This document shows positions 15,101 through 23,659 of a stretch of DNA of 64,000 nucleotides, piece after piece. The position numbers and the translations under genes are program-made. Each line of letters starts with the position of its first letter. Position 1 is the stretch's first letter. The notes below the pieces were generated by a model, which was not told the DNA's origin, searched no databases, and saw nothing but the letters and a program-made list of their open reading frames with translations. Origin of the DNA: CAVROP01 sp050008495 (GTDB lineage Bacteria; Acidobacteriota; Terriglobia; UBA7540). The DNA lies in the NCBI GenBank assembly GCA_050008495.1, contig JBEKMN010000015.1, forward strand, positions 3,331 to 67,330, given 5' to 3'.

Positions 15101-15427
15101 TCACGCCTGCGGGCGGGCGGTCCGGATTTGATAATCGTCAATGACCGCGCCGATGCCAAAGGGATAACTTTCGGCTTCCCTTTGGCTGACCACACGAGCC
15201 TGGCAGCGAAGCTTCAAGGGGACTTTCGTAATCTCGGCAGGTAAACTCACCGTCAAAACAATCCTGGTGTTCGGACGAAGCTGTGAGGGCAGCCGCATAA
15301 AAACTCCGTTGCCACTCATCGTGGTAATCTTTCCGTGTATCTTGCGCACTTTGCCCGGGCGGGTTTTCCATTGCACCGTCACCGGGAACTCCACCGGAAA
15401 CCTGATCCCCAAACGAAGGCAGTTCAA
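15101..15427 (-). CDS. PilZ-like protein with degenerate c-di-GMP site
   Basis: This paralogue of the PilZ gene at 13670 matches along its length (GIRFPVEFPVTVQWKTRPGK; LPAEITKVPLKLRCQARVV) and ends within two residues of the same size (108 against 110). The start is a TTG at 15427 preceded by GGAGGTTACT; the frame is open for 83 more codons upstream, but that extension has no counterpart in the paralogue. The RxxxR motif reads RFPVE and DxSxxG reads TMSGNG, so the second Arg and the Asp needed for c-di-GMP are lost. It may bind a protein instead of the nucleotide. Confidence 0.8.
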   Translation of the reverse strand: MNCLRLGIRFPVEFPVTVQWKTRPGKVRKIHGKITTMSGNGVFMRLPSQLRPNTRIVLTVSLPAEITKVPLKLRCQARVVSQREAESYPFGIGAVIDDYQIRTARPQA

Positions 15428-15784
15428 AGTAACCTCCAAAAACAATCGTGCAACCGCAACCAGCTTGCCTGCGGCTAGGCGCGGGGCACCCCGAAGCGGC
15501 ATACCGCCGGCTGGCAGCACGAGCCGGAGCCCCACTCGCCCATCCGAGTCGGCGGAGAAACTCGTGGCCAGCACTTCATTGGTAACGCTTTTCGCCCCTC
15601 GACTCAAGACTACTAAAGTACCAGTCCCACCGAAGGGATTACCCTGAGAACGCAGGAAAACGCTAGCCACCGCCATGCGCCCCGACGAGTCTGGCCCGTC
15701 GTTACCGACGGATTAGGGGCGAAGAGTCTACATAGCGAAGGCCCGTGAGCGAAGCTATAATGGTTCAAGAACTCGAACGCGCCC
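15428..15784. other. Divergent gap between the PilZ paralogue and mutS
   Basis: No convincing gene is seen in this 357-nt stretch once the TTG start of the PilZ paralogue is accepted. It should contain the promoters of both flanking genes. The mutS-proximal part is the most likely promoter region, but no clear -35/-10 pair was assigned. Confidence 0.5.
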
Positions 15785-18403
15785 ATGAGTGATTTCTCCA
15801 CACCCCTGATGCGGCAGTACAGCGCCATTAAGGAGCGCCACCCCAACGCCCTCTTGCTGTTTCGATTGGGAGATTTCTACGAGCTCTTCTTTGAAGACGC
15901 CGTGGTGGCTTCGAAGGAGCTGCAAATTACCCTGACCTCCCGCAACAAGGAGAAGGGCGTGGCGATCCCGATGTGCGGCGTTCCCTATCATGCCGCGGAG
16001 GGTTACATCGCCAAGCTCGTCCGTCGCGGCTTTCGGGTAGCCATCTGCGACCAGATGGAGGATCCGCGCTTCGCCACGAAACTCGTGAAGCGCGAAGTCA
16101 CCCGCGTGGTCACGCCGGGAACGGCGATCGATTCGCAGATTCTCGAGCCGCGCGAGAATAACTATCTGGCGGCGCTGGCGGAGCGCGACGGTAGTGTAGG
16201 CCTGGCTTTCGTAGACCTCTCGACCGGCGACTTCCGCGCCACCGAGTTTTCAGGCTCGGAGGCTGCGGCGCGCCTGCAAGAGGAATTGGAGCGCATGCGG
16301 CCCAGCGAACTTCTGGTGGCCTCGCGCCCCACCAGCCCGGCGGAGGCGCGCCCCGTTCCCCTCGCTTCCCTCACCCAAACGCCTCTCGAGGACTGGGTCT
16401 TCGCCGAGGAATATGGCGCCCGGCTGTTGCGCGACCATTTCCGGGTGGCGACGCTGGCCGGCTACGGCCTCGAGGGTCATGCGCTGGCGGTGGCGGCCGC
16501 CGGGGCCGCGCTCCATTATGTGCGCGAGACGCAGCGGGGATCGCTTTCCCACCTCGATGGAATCCGCTTCTACCAGCAGCAGGATTCGCTGATCCTCGAC
16601 CCGGCGACGATGCGCAATCTCGAGCTGGTCGAGCCCGCCTTCGGGGAATCTCGCGCCGCCACGCTCCTGGGTATCCTCGACGAATGCGTCACCTCGCTCG
16701 GCGCGCGTAAGTTGAAGGCCTGGATGCTTCGCCCCTCGCTCGACCGCGCCGAACTCGAGGCGCGCCTCGACGTCGTAGGGGAGTTGCAGAAGTCCACCAT
16801 TGAGCGGGAGGAGTTGCGGCGGGCGATGGGCAGCGTACAAGACCTCGAGCGCCTGCTGAGCAAAGTGACCCTCGAGACCGCCCATGCGCGCGACCTGCTG
16901 GCTTTAAAGCAATCGTTGGAGGTTCTCCCCGATCTTCGCGCTTATTTGAACCATTTCCAGGCGGCTCGCCTGAAGAAACTTCGGGAAGACCTGGACGAGC
17001 TTCGCGACGTGCGGGAGCTGCTCGAGAGAGCGGTCCATCCCGATCCCCCGGTGCTTCTCAGCGAGGGCGGGTTGATCCGGCCGGGCTACAATGCGGAGCT
17101 CGACGAACTGCGCGACCTGAGCCAGAACAGCAAACAGTTGCTGGCCCAGATTGAGGTCCGCGAGCGCGAGCGCACCGGCATCGCCTCTTTGAAGGTCCGC
17201 TTCAATAGCATCTTCGGCTATTACATCGAGGTCTCGAAGCCCAATCTGCACCTTGCTCCTGCGGATTACGAACGCAAGCAGACGTTGGTGAATGCCGAAA
17301 GGTTTACCACGCCGGAGTTGAAGGCGCTGGAAGCGAAAATCCTTGACGCGGAGGAGAGAAGCCACGCCCTCGAGCGCGACCTGTTCCTCGCCACCCGGCG
17401 CCAGGTGGGGAATGAGGCGCGGCGCATCCGCCAGACAGCGGCGGTGCTTGCGGAACTGGATGTTCTCGCCTGCTTCGCCCACTTGGCCGCGGAGCGCCAC
17501 TACCAACGCCCCGAGTTTTCCCAGGACGGCGAACTGGTCATCCAGCGCGGACGCCACCCCGTCATCGAGCAACTCAACGAGGAAGGCCAATCCGGCAAGT
17601 TCATTCCCAATGATCTCTACATGAATGGCGGCACCGACCTGATCCTGATCATCACGGGGCCGAACATGGGGGGAAAATCAACTTACCTTCGCCAAGCGGC
17701 CCTGATCGCCCTGGTGGCGCAGATGGGGAGCTTTGTGCCCGCCACGCGCGCCCAGCTTCCCATTTTCGACCGCATCTTCACTCGCATCGGAGCCTCGGAT
17801 AACCTGGCGCGGGGGCGCTCGACGTTTATGGTGGAGATGACGGAGGCGGCGGCCATCCTCAACACCGCAACGCCACGTAGCCTCGTCTTGTTGGACGAGG
17901 TGGGCCGGGGCACCGCGACCTTCGACGGCCTGGCGATTGCCTGGGCCGTGGTCGAATACCTACAAACCCACACTCGGGCCAAGACCCTCTTCGCCACTCA
18001 CTATCACGAGCTTACCGAGCTGGCCGATCTTCTCCCCGGCGTGCGCAATTATCACGTCTCGGTGCGGGAGTCCGGATCCAACATCGTCTTCCTGCGGAAG
18101 GTGGAACAGGGAAGCGCCGACAAGAGCTACGGCATCGAGGTCGCTCGCCTGGCAGGCCTGCCCGCCAAGGTGATCGCGCGCGCTCGGGAAATCCTCTCTC
18201 GCCACGAACAAACCGAGCACACCCTGAGCGAGCGCTTGACCGCCAGGCCGGACGAGGCGAAATCCGGACCCGTGCAGCTCACCATTTTCACGCCCTTGAA
18301 CGCTGATGTGGTGAACGCCATCGAAAGCGCCGACCTCGATAACCTGAAACCAATCGAGGCCTTGAACCTGTTGGCGGAATTGAAAAAGCAGATTCAGTCC
18401 TGA
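15785..18403 (+). CDS. mutS: DNA mismatch repair protein MutS
   Basis: This 872-residue MutS has the usual length and domain order. The mismatch-recognition domain I begins MRQYSAIKERHPNALLLFRLGDFYELFF, with the Phe-x-Glu motif in GDFYE. The connector, lever and clamp domains follow. The ABC-type ATPase has Walker A GPNMGGKST at 625-633, the signature-like DNLARGRSTFMVEM, Walker B LVLLDEVGRGTATFDG and the ATHYHEL switch. A C-terminal segment (TLSERL onward) resembles the tetramerisation/MutL-binding region. It is a stand-alone gene here; mutL is not in the window. Confidence 0.98.
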   Translation: MSDFSTPLMRQYSAIKERHPNALLLFRLGDFYELFFEDAVVASKELQITLTSRNKEKGVAIPMCGVPYHAAEGYIAKLVRRGFRVAICDQMEDPRFATKLVKREVTRVVTPGTAIDSQILEPRENNYLAALAERDGSVGLAFVDLSTGDFRATEFSGSEAAARLQEELERMRPSELLVASRPTSPAEARPVPLASLTQTPLEDWVFAEEYGARLLRDHFRVATLAGYGLEGHALAVAAAGAALHYVRETQRGSLSHLDGIRFYQQQDSLILDPATMRNLELVEPAFGESRAATLLGILDECVTSLGARKLKAWMLRPSLDRAELEARLDVVGELQKSTIEREELRRAMGSVQDLERLLSKVTLETAHARDLLALKQSLEVLPDLRAYLNHFQAARLKKLREDLDELRDVRELLERAVHPDPPVLLSEGGLIRPGYNAELDELRDLSQNSKQLLAQIEVRERERTGIASLKVRFNSIFGYYIEVSKPNLHLAPADYERKQTLVNAERFTTPELKALEAKILDAEERSHALERDLFLATRRQVGNEARRIRQTAAVLAELDVLACFAHLAAERHYQRPEFSQDGELVIQRGRHPVIEQLNEEGQSGKFIPNDLYMNGGTDLILIITGPNMGGKSTYLRQAALIALVAQMGSFVPATRAQLPIFDRIFTRIGASDNLARGRSTFMVEMTEAAAILNTATPRSLVLLDEVGRGTATFDGLAIAWAVVEYLQTHTRAKTLFATHYHELTELADLLPGVRNYHVSVRESGSNIVFLRKVEQGSADKSYGIEVARLAGLPAKVIARAREILSRHEQTEHTLSERLTARPDEAKSGPVQLTIFTPLNADVVNAIESADLDNLKPIEALNLLAELKKQIQS

Positions 18404-18411
18404 TACGCATT

Positions 18412-18486
18412 GTGGTGCGGGCGTCCCGCCCGCAGTCGCGGGAGCGTCTCGCTCCCGCCCACGGAGAGGCATCCCGCCCGCACCAC
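18412..18486. repeat. GTGGTGCGGGCGTC element, copy 2
   Basis: It begins 9 nt after the mutS stop and ends CCCGCACCAC at 18486, with internal GCGGGAGCG/CGCTCCCGC inverted repeats. It may serve as the mutS terminator. Confidence 0.85.
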
Positions 18487-18499
18487 ATGAACCCAATTG

Positions 18500-18568
18500 C
18501 CCTCTCCCGGGGAGAGGGTGGCCCACGACGGCGCTCTCATCAGCCGTCGCGGGCCGGGTGAGGGGTCC
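18500..18568. repeat. CTCTCCC/GGGTGAGGGG element, copy 1
   Basis: It starts CCCTCTCCCGGGGAGAGGG and ends GGGCCGGGTGAGGGG, with an internal TCATCAGCCG segment. This element recurs at 26236-26391, 33709-33780, 46321-46463 and 63031-63098. It ends at the start region of the GH3 gene and appears to supply its ribosome-binding site. Confidence 0.85.
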
Positions 18569-18569
18569 G

Positions 18570-19664
18570 GTGCACGAGAACGATCTCGGCCAATTGCTGC
18601 TCCTGAAACTGAACGAACTGTGTTGGGGGTCCACCCTCGAGCACACCCTGCGCCGTTTGCACCCAGGCGGTGTGCTTGTCGATGCGCCGCTTCCCAATGG
18701 TGCCGACACCCTCCGCGAATTCCTGTCCAAGTTGGCCTGCTCGGTCCCAACCGTGCCCTTCCTTGCCCTCCGAGAAGAAGGCGGGCTGATGGATCCGCTG
18801 CAAGCCTTCCTGCCTCCACTCCCCTCCCCGCGCGCGGCCGCCGGGAAAGGCCTTGCGGCGGTGCAACGCCTGGGCGAACTTGTGGGTTCTGCCCTAAAAC
18901 TTCTCGGTTTCAACACCGATTTCGCTCCTTTGCTCGATCTGGCGTCGCCCAGTCTGATTCCGGGTAGGGGCACGCCATGGCGTGCCCCTACAGAGACACG
19001 CGCCTTCAGCGCCGACCCTCAGCAGGTGGCGAAGTGTGGCGAAGCATTCCTGGAAGGGCTCGAGGCTCACAAGGTGCTGGCTTGCGGAAAGCACTTCCCA
19101 GGCTTTGGCAACGCGCGCGCCGCCGGCCGAGCCGAACTCCCCCTGGTTTCCAAGTCCATGGCCGAGTTGTGGCGCGAGGATCTCGTCCCCTATCGGGCGC
19201 TTCTGCCCCGGCTCCCCCTGATCCTGGTTAGCACGGCCGCTTATAAGGCCTACGATTTTGATCTGCTGCAATCTGCCGGGCTATCTTCGAAGGTTGTTGA
19301 GGGCTTGCTCCGCGTTAAGCTGGGCTATGACGGCGTCGCGATCGCCGACGGGCTCGAAACGGAGGCCGTGCGCGGAACACTGACTTTGGAGGAGGCGGCC
19401 GTGCAGGCTGTGAGCGCGGGATGCGACATACTTCTCGTGGAAGAGCTGCAAGCCGCCGAGCGTGTTCAGGCAGCCTTGAGCGCCGCTCTGCAGTCAGGGA
19501 AACTTCCCAGCGCTCGCGTCGAACAAGCACTCAAACGCATTCAGCATGTGAAGCGAGGCCTGCGGCCCCCCGTCGACAAACTGTCGCGCGGCTCGCTGGA
19601 AAACCTTATAAAACAGTTCACAGCCTTCTCCGCCGTCTTCGCAGCCTCGGAAAATCGTGACTAG
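18570..19664 (+). CDS. Glycoside hydrolase family 3 (NagZ-like), atypical active site
   Basis: The 364-residue TIM-barrel domain resembles NagZ beta-N-acetylhexosaminidase, which acts in murein recycling. The KHFPGFGN segment (about 174-181) and the nucleophile loop AIADGLE with Asp at about 260 are present. NagZ enzymes carry an Asp-Ser-His acid/base dyad a few residues after KHFPGHG; here that stretch reads ARAAGRAEL, so the dyad is missing. Between DLASP and TRAFSADP an 11-residue insert is coded by a perfect GTAGGGGC palindrome (18964-18991). The start is taken as GTG 18570; GTG 18558 lies inside the upstream repeat. The next gene is anmK, which supports a murein link. Confidence 0.75.
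   Translation: MHENDLGQLLLLKLNELCWGSTLEHTLRRLHPGGVLVDAPLPNGADTLREFLSKLACSVPTVPFLALREEGGLMDPLQAFLPPLPSPRAAAGKGLAAVQRLGELVGSALKLLGFNTDFAPLLDLASPSLIPGRGTPWRAPTETRAFSADPQQVAKCGEAFLEGLEAHKVLACGKHFPGFGNARAAGRAELPLVSKSMAELWREDLVPYRALLPRLPLILVSTAAYKAYDFDLLQSAGLSSKVVEGLLRVKLGYDGVAIADGLETEAVRGTLTLEEAAVQAVSAGCDILLVEELQAAERVQAALSAALQSGKLPSARVEQALKRIQHVKRGLRPPVDKLSRGSLENLIKQFTAFSAVFAASENRD
18964..18991. repeat. In-frame GTAGGGGC palindrome inside the GH3 gene
   Basis: A perfect 28-nt palindrome begins GTAGGGGCACG and ends CGTGCCCCTAC. It keeps the reading frame and codes for GRGTPWRAPT between two conserved GH3 segments. It shares its outer bases with the intergenic palindrome at 1172-1199. Confidence 0.85.
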
Positions 19665-19771
19665 GACTGTTTGTCTCTTGACAAAACCCATAACGATAGG
19701 CTATGATTACAGGGGTTGTGGGATGGAACTGCCCGGCCGCCGGGGCTGTGAAAATGAGGGACGGGGTCATA

Positions 19772-19898
19772 AAGTCAAGAAGTCGAGGAGTCAAGGAGTT
19801 GAAGAGTCGAACGGCACAAGACAAGAACCAACTCCATGCGGCATCCTCAGTCCGGGGTCCGGCAGTCGGCTTCTCGACTCTTCAACTTCTCGACTCCA
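19772..19898. repeat. Inverted octamer repeat upstream of anmK
   Basis: The left arm (19772-19811) repeats AGTCAAGA/AGTCGAGG octamers, and the right arm (19870-19898) the complementary TTCTCGACTC pattern. It occupies much of the 256-nt gap between the GH3 gene and anmK, leaving 22 nt before the anmK start. Confidence 0.8.
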
Positions 19899-19920
19899 GA
19901 TTTCTAAGAACGATCCGGGA

Positions 19921-21111
19921 ATGTCTATGAAAACAAAGGATCGCAGACCCCGTCTCGCTGTGGGCCTGATCTCCGGCACCTCGATGGACGGAATCGATGC
20001 AGCCTTGGTGCGCCTCAGCGGCTCTGCGGATCAACCGCGGGTGCGCTTGCTGGTGTTCGACACACTTCCCTACCCTCGCGAGGTCAAGGAATGGCTCATG
20101 GGCGTTGCCGCGGGGGAATTGACCTCCGCAGGGGGAGTCAGCCGGCTTAACTTTTTGCTCGGAGAACTCTTCGCCAACGCCGCCCTAGGTGTATGCCGCG
20201 ATGCTCATGTTTCTCCCCGGAGTGTTTCCGTCATCGGTTCACATGGCCAGACCGTCTTTCACCAGGGAAGGTTAGAGTTGATTCCAGGCCACAGCGAGGC
20301 GGCAGCCCCGAGCACACTTCAAATAGCGGAGCCTGCCGTAATCGCAGAACGAACGGGCGCGCCGGTGGTGGCGGATTTCCGCACCGCCGACATGGCGGCG
20401 GGAGGGCAAGGCGCGCCGCTGGTGCCCATGGTGGACTACCTCTTGCTTCGCGACGCGCGGAAAGGGACGGTGGCCTTAAACATCGGCGGCATCGCTAATG
20501 TAACCGTGATCCCCGCGAAGGCGAAACCGCCCGACGTAACCGGCTTCGACACCGGCCCCGGAAACATGGTCAGCGACGCTCTGGTCCGGCACTTCACCGG
20601 CGGCCGGGAGCATTACGACGCCGGCGGGCGCGCGGCGGCGCGGGGAAGAGTGAACGAAGCGGTGCTTGCAGAGCTGCTGCGCCACCCTTTTTTTTCCGGG
20701 GCTCCGCCCAAAAGTGCGGGGCGGGAGCAGTTCGGCCGCTATTTTGTGGAGAGTTATTTTCTCTCGCGCCGGCGTGCCCGATTTGAGGACATGCTTCGAA
20801 CCTCTCTCGAACTGACCGCACGGACCATCGTTGACGCCTTGGCTCGTTATGTCTTTCCTGAAACCAGGGTTGACCGGCTGATCGTCTCGGGCGGCGGCGC
20901 GCACAATCGCACGCTGCTGAAGCGCCTGGCCGAATTGCTGCCTCGACTGACAGTTGAACTCTCCGACCAGTACGGCCTGCCGGTAGACGCCAAAGAGGCC
21001 ATCGCCTTCGCCATCCTTGCCGACCGCACCCTGCACGGCTTGCCGGGCAACCTGCCTCGCGTCACCGGGGCGCGCCGCGGCGTAGTGCTGGGCAAAATCG
21101 CCCGCCCGTGA
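19921..21111 (+). CDS. anmK: Anhydro-N-acetylmuramic acid kinase
   Basis: AnmK phosphorylates and opens 1,6-anhydro-MurNAc to MurNAc-6-phosphate during cell-wall recycling. The 396 residues contain the family signature VGLISGTSMDGIDAALV near the start, VIGSHGQTVFHQG, NIGGIANVTV, GFDTGPGN and the C-terminal VSGGGAHNRTLLKRL with GLPVDAKEAIAFA. The ATG at 19921 is used; a second ATG two codons on is an alternative. A long in-frame upstream extension is rejected because it is made of the octamer repeat. It pairs functionally with the NagZ-like gene upstream. Confidence 0.96.
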   Translation: MSMKTKDRRPRLAVGLISGTSMDGIDAALVRLSGSADQPRVRLLVFDTLPYPREVKEWLMGVAAGELTSAGGVSRLNFLLGELFANAALGVCRDAHVSPRSVSVIGSHGQTVFHQGRLELIPGHSEAAAPSTLQIAEPAVIAERTGAPVVADFRTADMAAGGQGAPLVPMVDYLLLRDARKGTVALNIGGIANVTVIPAKAKPPDVTGFDTGPGNMVSDALVRHFTGGREHYDAGGRAAARGRVNEAVLAELLRHPFFSGAPPKSAGREQFGRYFVESYFLSRRRARFEDMLRTSLELTARTIVDALARYVFPETRVDRLIVSGGGAHNRTLLKRLAELLPRLTVELSDQYGLPVDAKEAIAFAILADRTLHGLPGNLPRVTGARRGVVLGKIARP

Positions 21112-21292
21112 GAAACGCTGCACGCGTCTGGCCCTCCACCAGTGATAGGCTCTTACTATAGGCTATATTCAGGGTGCCGCGGACCGGCAGTTCAAGGTCT
21201 GCGCTGCGATTGCTCGTCAGGGTTCAGGTTCGCAAGGCGCGGTCGGGTGGAAAAATCCTCGACATTTTGTTACCATTCATTCAGGGTGATCC

Positions 21293-22084
21293 ATGGGGTT
21301 CCGTCCGCGCATGCTGTTCGTGTCTCTGGCCTTGGGGCTGAGCACCGTCCTGATGGCCTTTCAACAGGACGGCTTCGCTCCCTGGGATATGGAAGAAGCT
21401 CCCGCCCAAACCAACGAAAAAGCTGAGTTCACTTTTGGACGCCTGAGGTTCGCCACCAGCGGAAGCAGTTTCGGCGGGTGGCGTCGCCTCGGTTGGTCGG
21501 AGGATTTCCCCAAGGCCGATCGCCAGTTCTCCGAAGGTGTGCGGCGTCTAACCCGGCTCAACGCTCGCAGCACTGAAAAGGTCCTGGACCTGGACAGCGA
21601 CGAGATCTTCAACTGGCCGTGGCTGTATGCCGTCAACGTCGGCCGCTGGAACTTCACCGCGGCACAGTCCCAGCGCCTGCGCGAGTACCTGCTGCGAGGC
21701 GGCTTCCTGTTGGCCGACAATTTCCACGGCGCCGCGGAGTGGCAGACATTCCTCGAGGGAATGAGCAAAGTGTTTCCGGAACGCCAAGTCGAGGACCTGA
21801 AGAACAGCGATGAGATTTTTCACGTGCTCTATGACCTGGACGAACGCTTCCAAATACCGGGTTATCAGTACATCTGGACGGGCAGAACTTATGAGCGGGA
21901 TGGTATCGAGCCGCATTGGCGGGCCATCCGGGACGACAAGGGCCGAATCATGGTCGCCATTTGCCACAACATGCATCTGGGAGATGCTTGGGAGCACGCC
22001 GATGATCCGCGCTACCCGGAACGGTTTTCCTCGCTCGCCTATCGCCTGGGGATCAATTACATCATCTACGGGATGACGCACTAG
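21293..22084 (+). CDS. Secreted DUF4159 domain protein
   Basis: This 263-residue protein has an N-terminal signal peptide (LFVSLALGLSTVLMAFQ) and a DUF4159 domain with the family's DSDEIFNWPWLYAVNVGRWNF and YLLRGGFLLADNFHG stretches, a fold related to class I glutamine amidotransferases. DUF4159 proteins usually occur with MoxR, DUF58 and BatA genes. That module lies a few genes downstream here. AGGGTGATCC before the ATG is a plausible ribosome-binding site. The molecular function is unknown. Confidence 0.85.
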   Translation: MGFRPRMLFVSLALGLSTVLMAFQQDGFAPWDMEEAPAQTNEKAEFTFGRLRFATSGSSFGGWRRLGWSEDFPKADRQFSEGVRRLTRLNARSTEKVLDLDSDEIFNWPWLYAVNVGRWNFTAAQSQRLREYLLRGGFLLADNFHGAAEWQTFLEGMSKVFPERQVEDLKNSDEIFHVLYDLDERFQIPGYQYIWTGRTYERDGIEPHWRAIRDDKGRIMVAICHNMHLGDAWEHADDPRYPERFSSLAYRLGINYIIYGMTH

Positions 22085-22093
22085 TCGGAAGAA

Positions 22094-22208
22094 CCCGAAA
22101 CTCGAAAGTCGAAAATCGAAATTCGAAGCTTCTCGACAGCGCACAAGTGAATCAGGAGCGGGCGGGTTTTGATTTCCGAGTTTCGAATTTCGATTTTCGA
22201 ATTTCGGC
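22094..22208. repeat. Inverted heptamer repeat abutting the multicopper oxidase start
   Basis: The left arm (22094-22135) repeats CGAAACT/CGAAAGT/CGAAAAT heptamers and the right arm (22171-22207) CGAATTT/CGATTTT heptamers. The right arm ends at the base before the ATG at 22209, so no Shine-Dalgarno is present. Confidence 0.88.
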
Positions 22209-23642
22209 ATGAACAGACGAGACTTCCTCAAATACGGATGCGGTGGCGCCGCGGGACTCGGCGCGGCCCGCCGGCTCGGGTCGCAAATGCAGATGCCGCA
22301 GGCCTCGGCGCCCGAGGCGGGCGGGGCGGATGTCACACTCAAGATTGCCCCCGTGATTGTGCAGCTTGATCCCAATCGCGCCATCAGCACCATTGGCTAC
22401 AACGGGTGTTCACCGGGCCCGGTCTTGCGCATGCGCGAGGGCAAGCCGATTACGGTCGAGGTCTTGAATGACACGGACGTGCCGGAACTCGTGCACTGGC
22501 ACGGATTCTTCATCCCCCCCGAGGTCGATGGCGCGGAAGAAGAAGGCACGCCGATGGTTCCCGCTCATGGCCGGCGGCGCTACCAGTTTGTGCCACGCCC
22601 TGCGGGCACGCGCTGGTATCACACTCACGCAATGGCCGGGATCGACTTGCACCGAGGCACTTACACCGGCCAATTCGGTTTCGTCTACGTCGAGCCGGCC
22701 GAGAATCCGGGCCAATACGACCAGGAAGTGTTTTTGGCACTGCGCGACTGGGAACCGTATCTGAGTTCAGAAGATATGGACGAAATGGAGATGGGGCCGC
22801 CGGGACCGCAGCCCGAAAAGCCCGCCGTCGCCGATAAGCGGCAAAATGGTTTGGAGGTCGGCTATCGGATCTTCTCGATCAACGACAAGTCGCTCGGTGC
22901 GGGAGAGCCGATTCGAGTCCGGCAGGGCCAGCGCCTGCTGGTGCACGTGCTCAACGCCAGCGCCACAGGAAACCGCAGCATTGCCTTTGCGGGTCATTTT
23001 TTCAACGTTCTGGCTCTAGATGGAAACCCGGTACCGTCTCCGCACCCGGTCGAAGTCCTGGCGATGGGTCCGGGCGAACGCGTGGACGCGGTGGTGGAGA
23101 TGAACCGGCCGGGGATTTGGATTCTGGGCGCCACCAAGGACGACGACCGCAATGACGGCATGGGTGTCCTGGTCGAGTATGCGAACCGACACGGCGATCC
23201 ACAGTGGGTCGCCCCTACGAACCTTCAATGGGACTACTCGATCTTCGGCAAGCCCGCCGCCCATGCGGCGCCCGATCAGACGATTGACATGGTCATCGAG
23301 GTCATTCCCGGCGGGCCCGGGAACTTTAACCACTGGCTCATCAACGGCAAGGAATATCCGCACGAGGGCGAGTTCGTCCTGAAAGAGGGCGCGCGCTACC
23401 GCCTGGTGTTTCACAATCGGAGCGACGATGCCCACCCCGTGCATATGCATCGACACACGTTCGAGCTCGTCGATGTGAACGGTAAAAAGACCGCAGGGGT
23501 AATCAAGGACACGGTGGTAGTGCCGAATTACGGGGTGGTTGCCGTGGACTTGCTGGCAAACCAGCCGGGGCTGACGCTTTTTCACTGCCACAACCAGCAG
23601 CACATGGACTTTGGCTTTAAGGCGCTGTTCCGATATGCATGA
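22209..23642 (+). CDS. Multicopper oxidase (laccase-like), Tat-exported
   Basis: The 477 residues start with a Tat-like signal (MNRRDFLKYGCGGAAGLGAA). All four copper-binding motifs are visible: HWHGFF (about 97-102), WYHTH (about 136-140), HPVHMHRH (about 408-415) and HCHNQQH (about 459-465). The axial position of the type 1 copper is Phe (HCHNQQHMDFGF) instead of Met, as in high-potential laccases. The substrate is unknown; phenols or metal ions are typical for the family. It lies between two genes of the MoxR-type envelope operon but is separated from them by repeats, so it may be an independent unit. Confidence 0.92.
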   Translation: MNRRDFLKYGCGGAAGLGAARRLGSQMQMPQASAPEAGGADVTLKIAPVIVQLDPNRAISTIGYNGCSPGPVLRMREGKPITVEVLNDTDVPELVHWHGFFIPPEVDGAEEEGTPMVPAHGRRRYQFVPRPAGTRWYHTHAMAGIDLHRGTYTGQFGFVYVEPAENPGQYDQEVFLALRDWEPYLSSEDMDEMEMGPPGPQPEKPAVADKRQNGLEVGYRIFSINDKSLGAGEPIRVRQGQRLLVHVLNASATGNRSIAFAGHFFNVLALDGNPVPSPHPVEVLAMGPGERVDAVVEMNRPGIWILGATKDDDRNDGMGVLVEYANRHGDPQWVAPTNLQWDYSIFGKPAAHAAPDQTIDMVIEVIPGGPGNFNHWLINGKEYPHEGEFVLKEGARYRLVFHNRSDDAHPVHMHRHTFELVDVNGKKTAGVIKDTVVVPNYGVVAVDLLANQPGLTLFHCHNQQHMDFGFKALFRYA

Positions 23643-23659
23643 AGCGTGGCGGCCAAGCC

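Noticed and set aside
15428..15676. N-terminal extension of the second PilZ protein
   Set aside because: No match in the paralogue, and a TTG with a strong Shine-Dalgarno marks a shorter gene.
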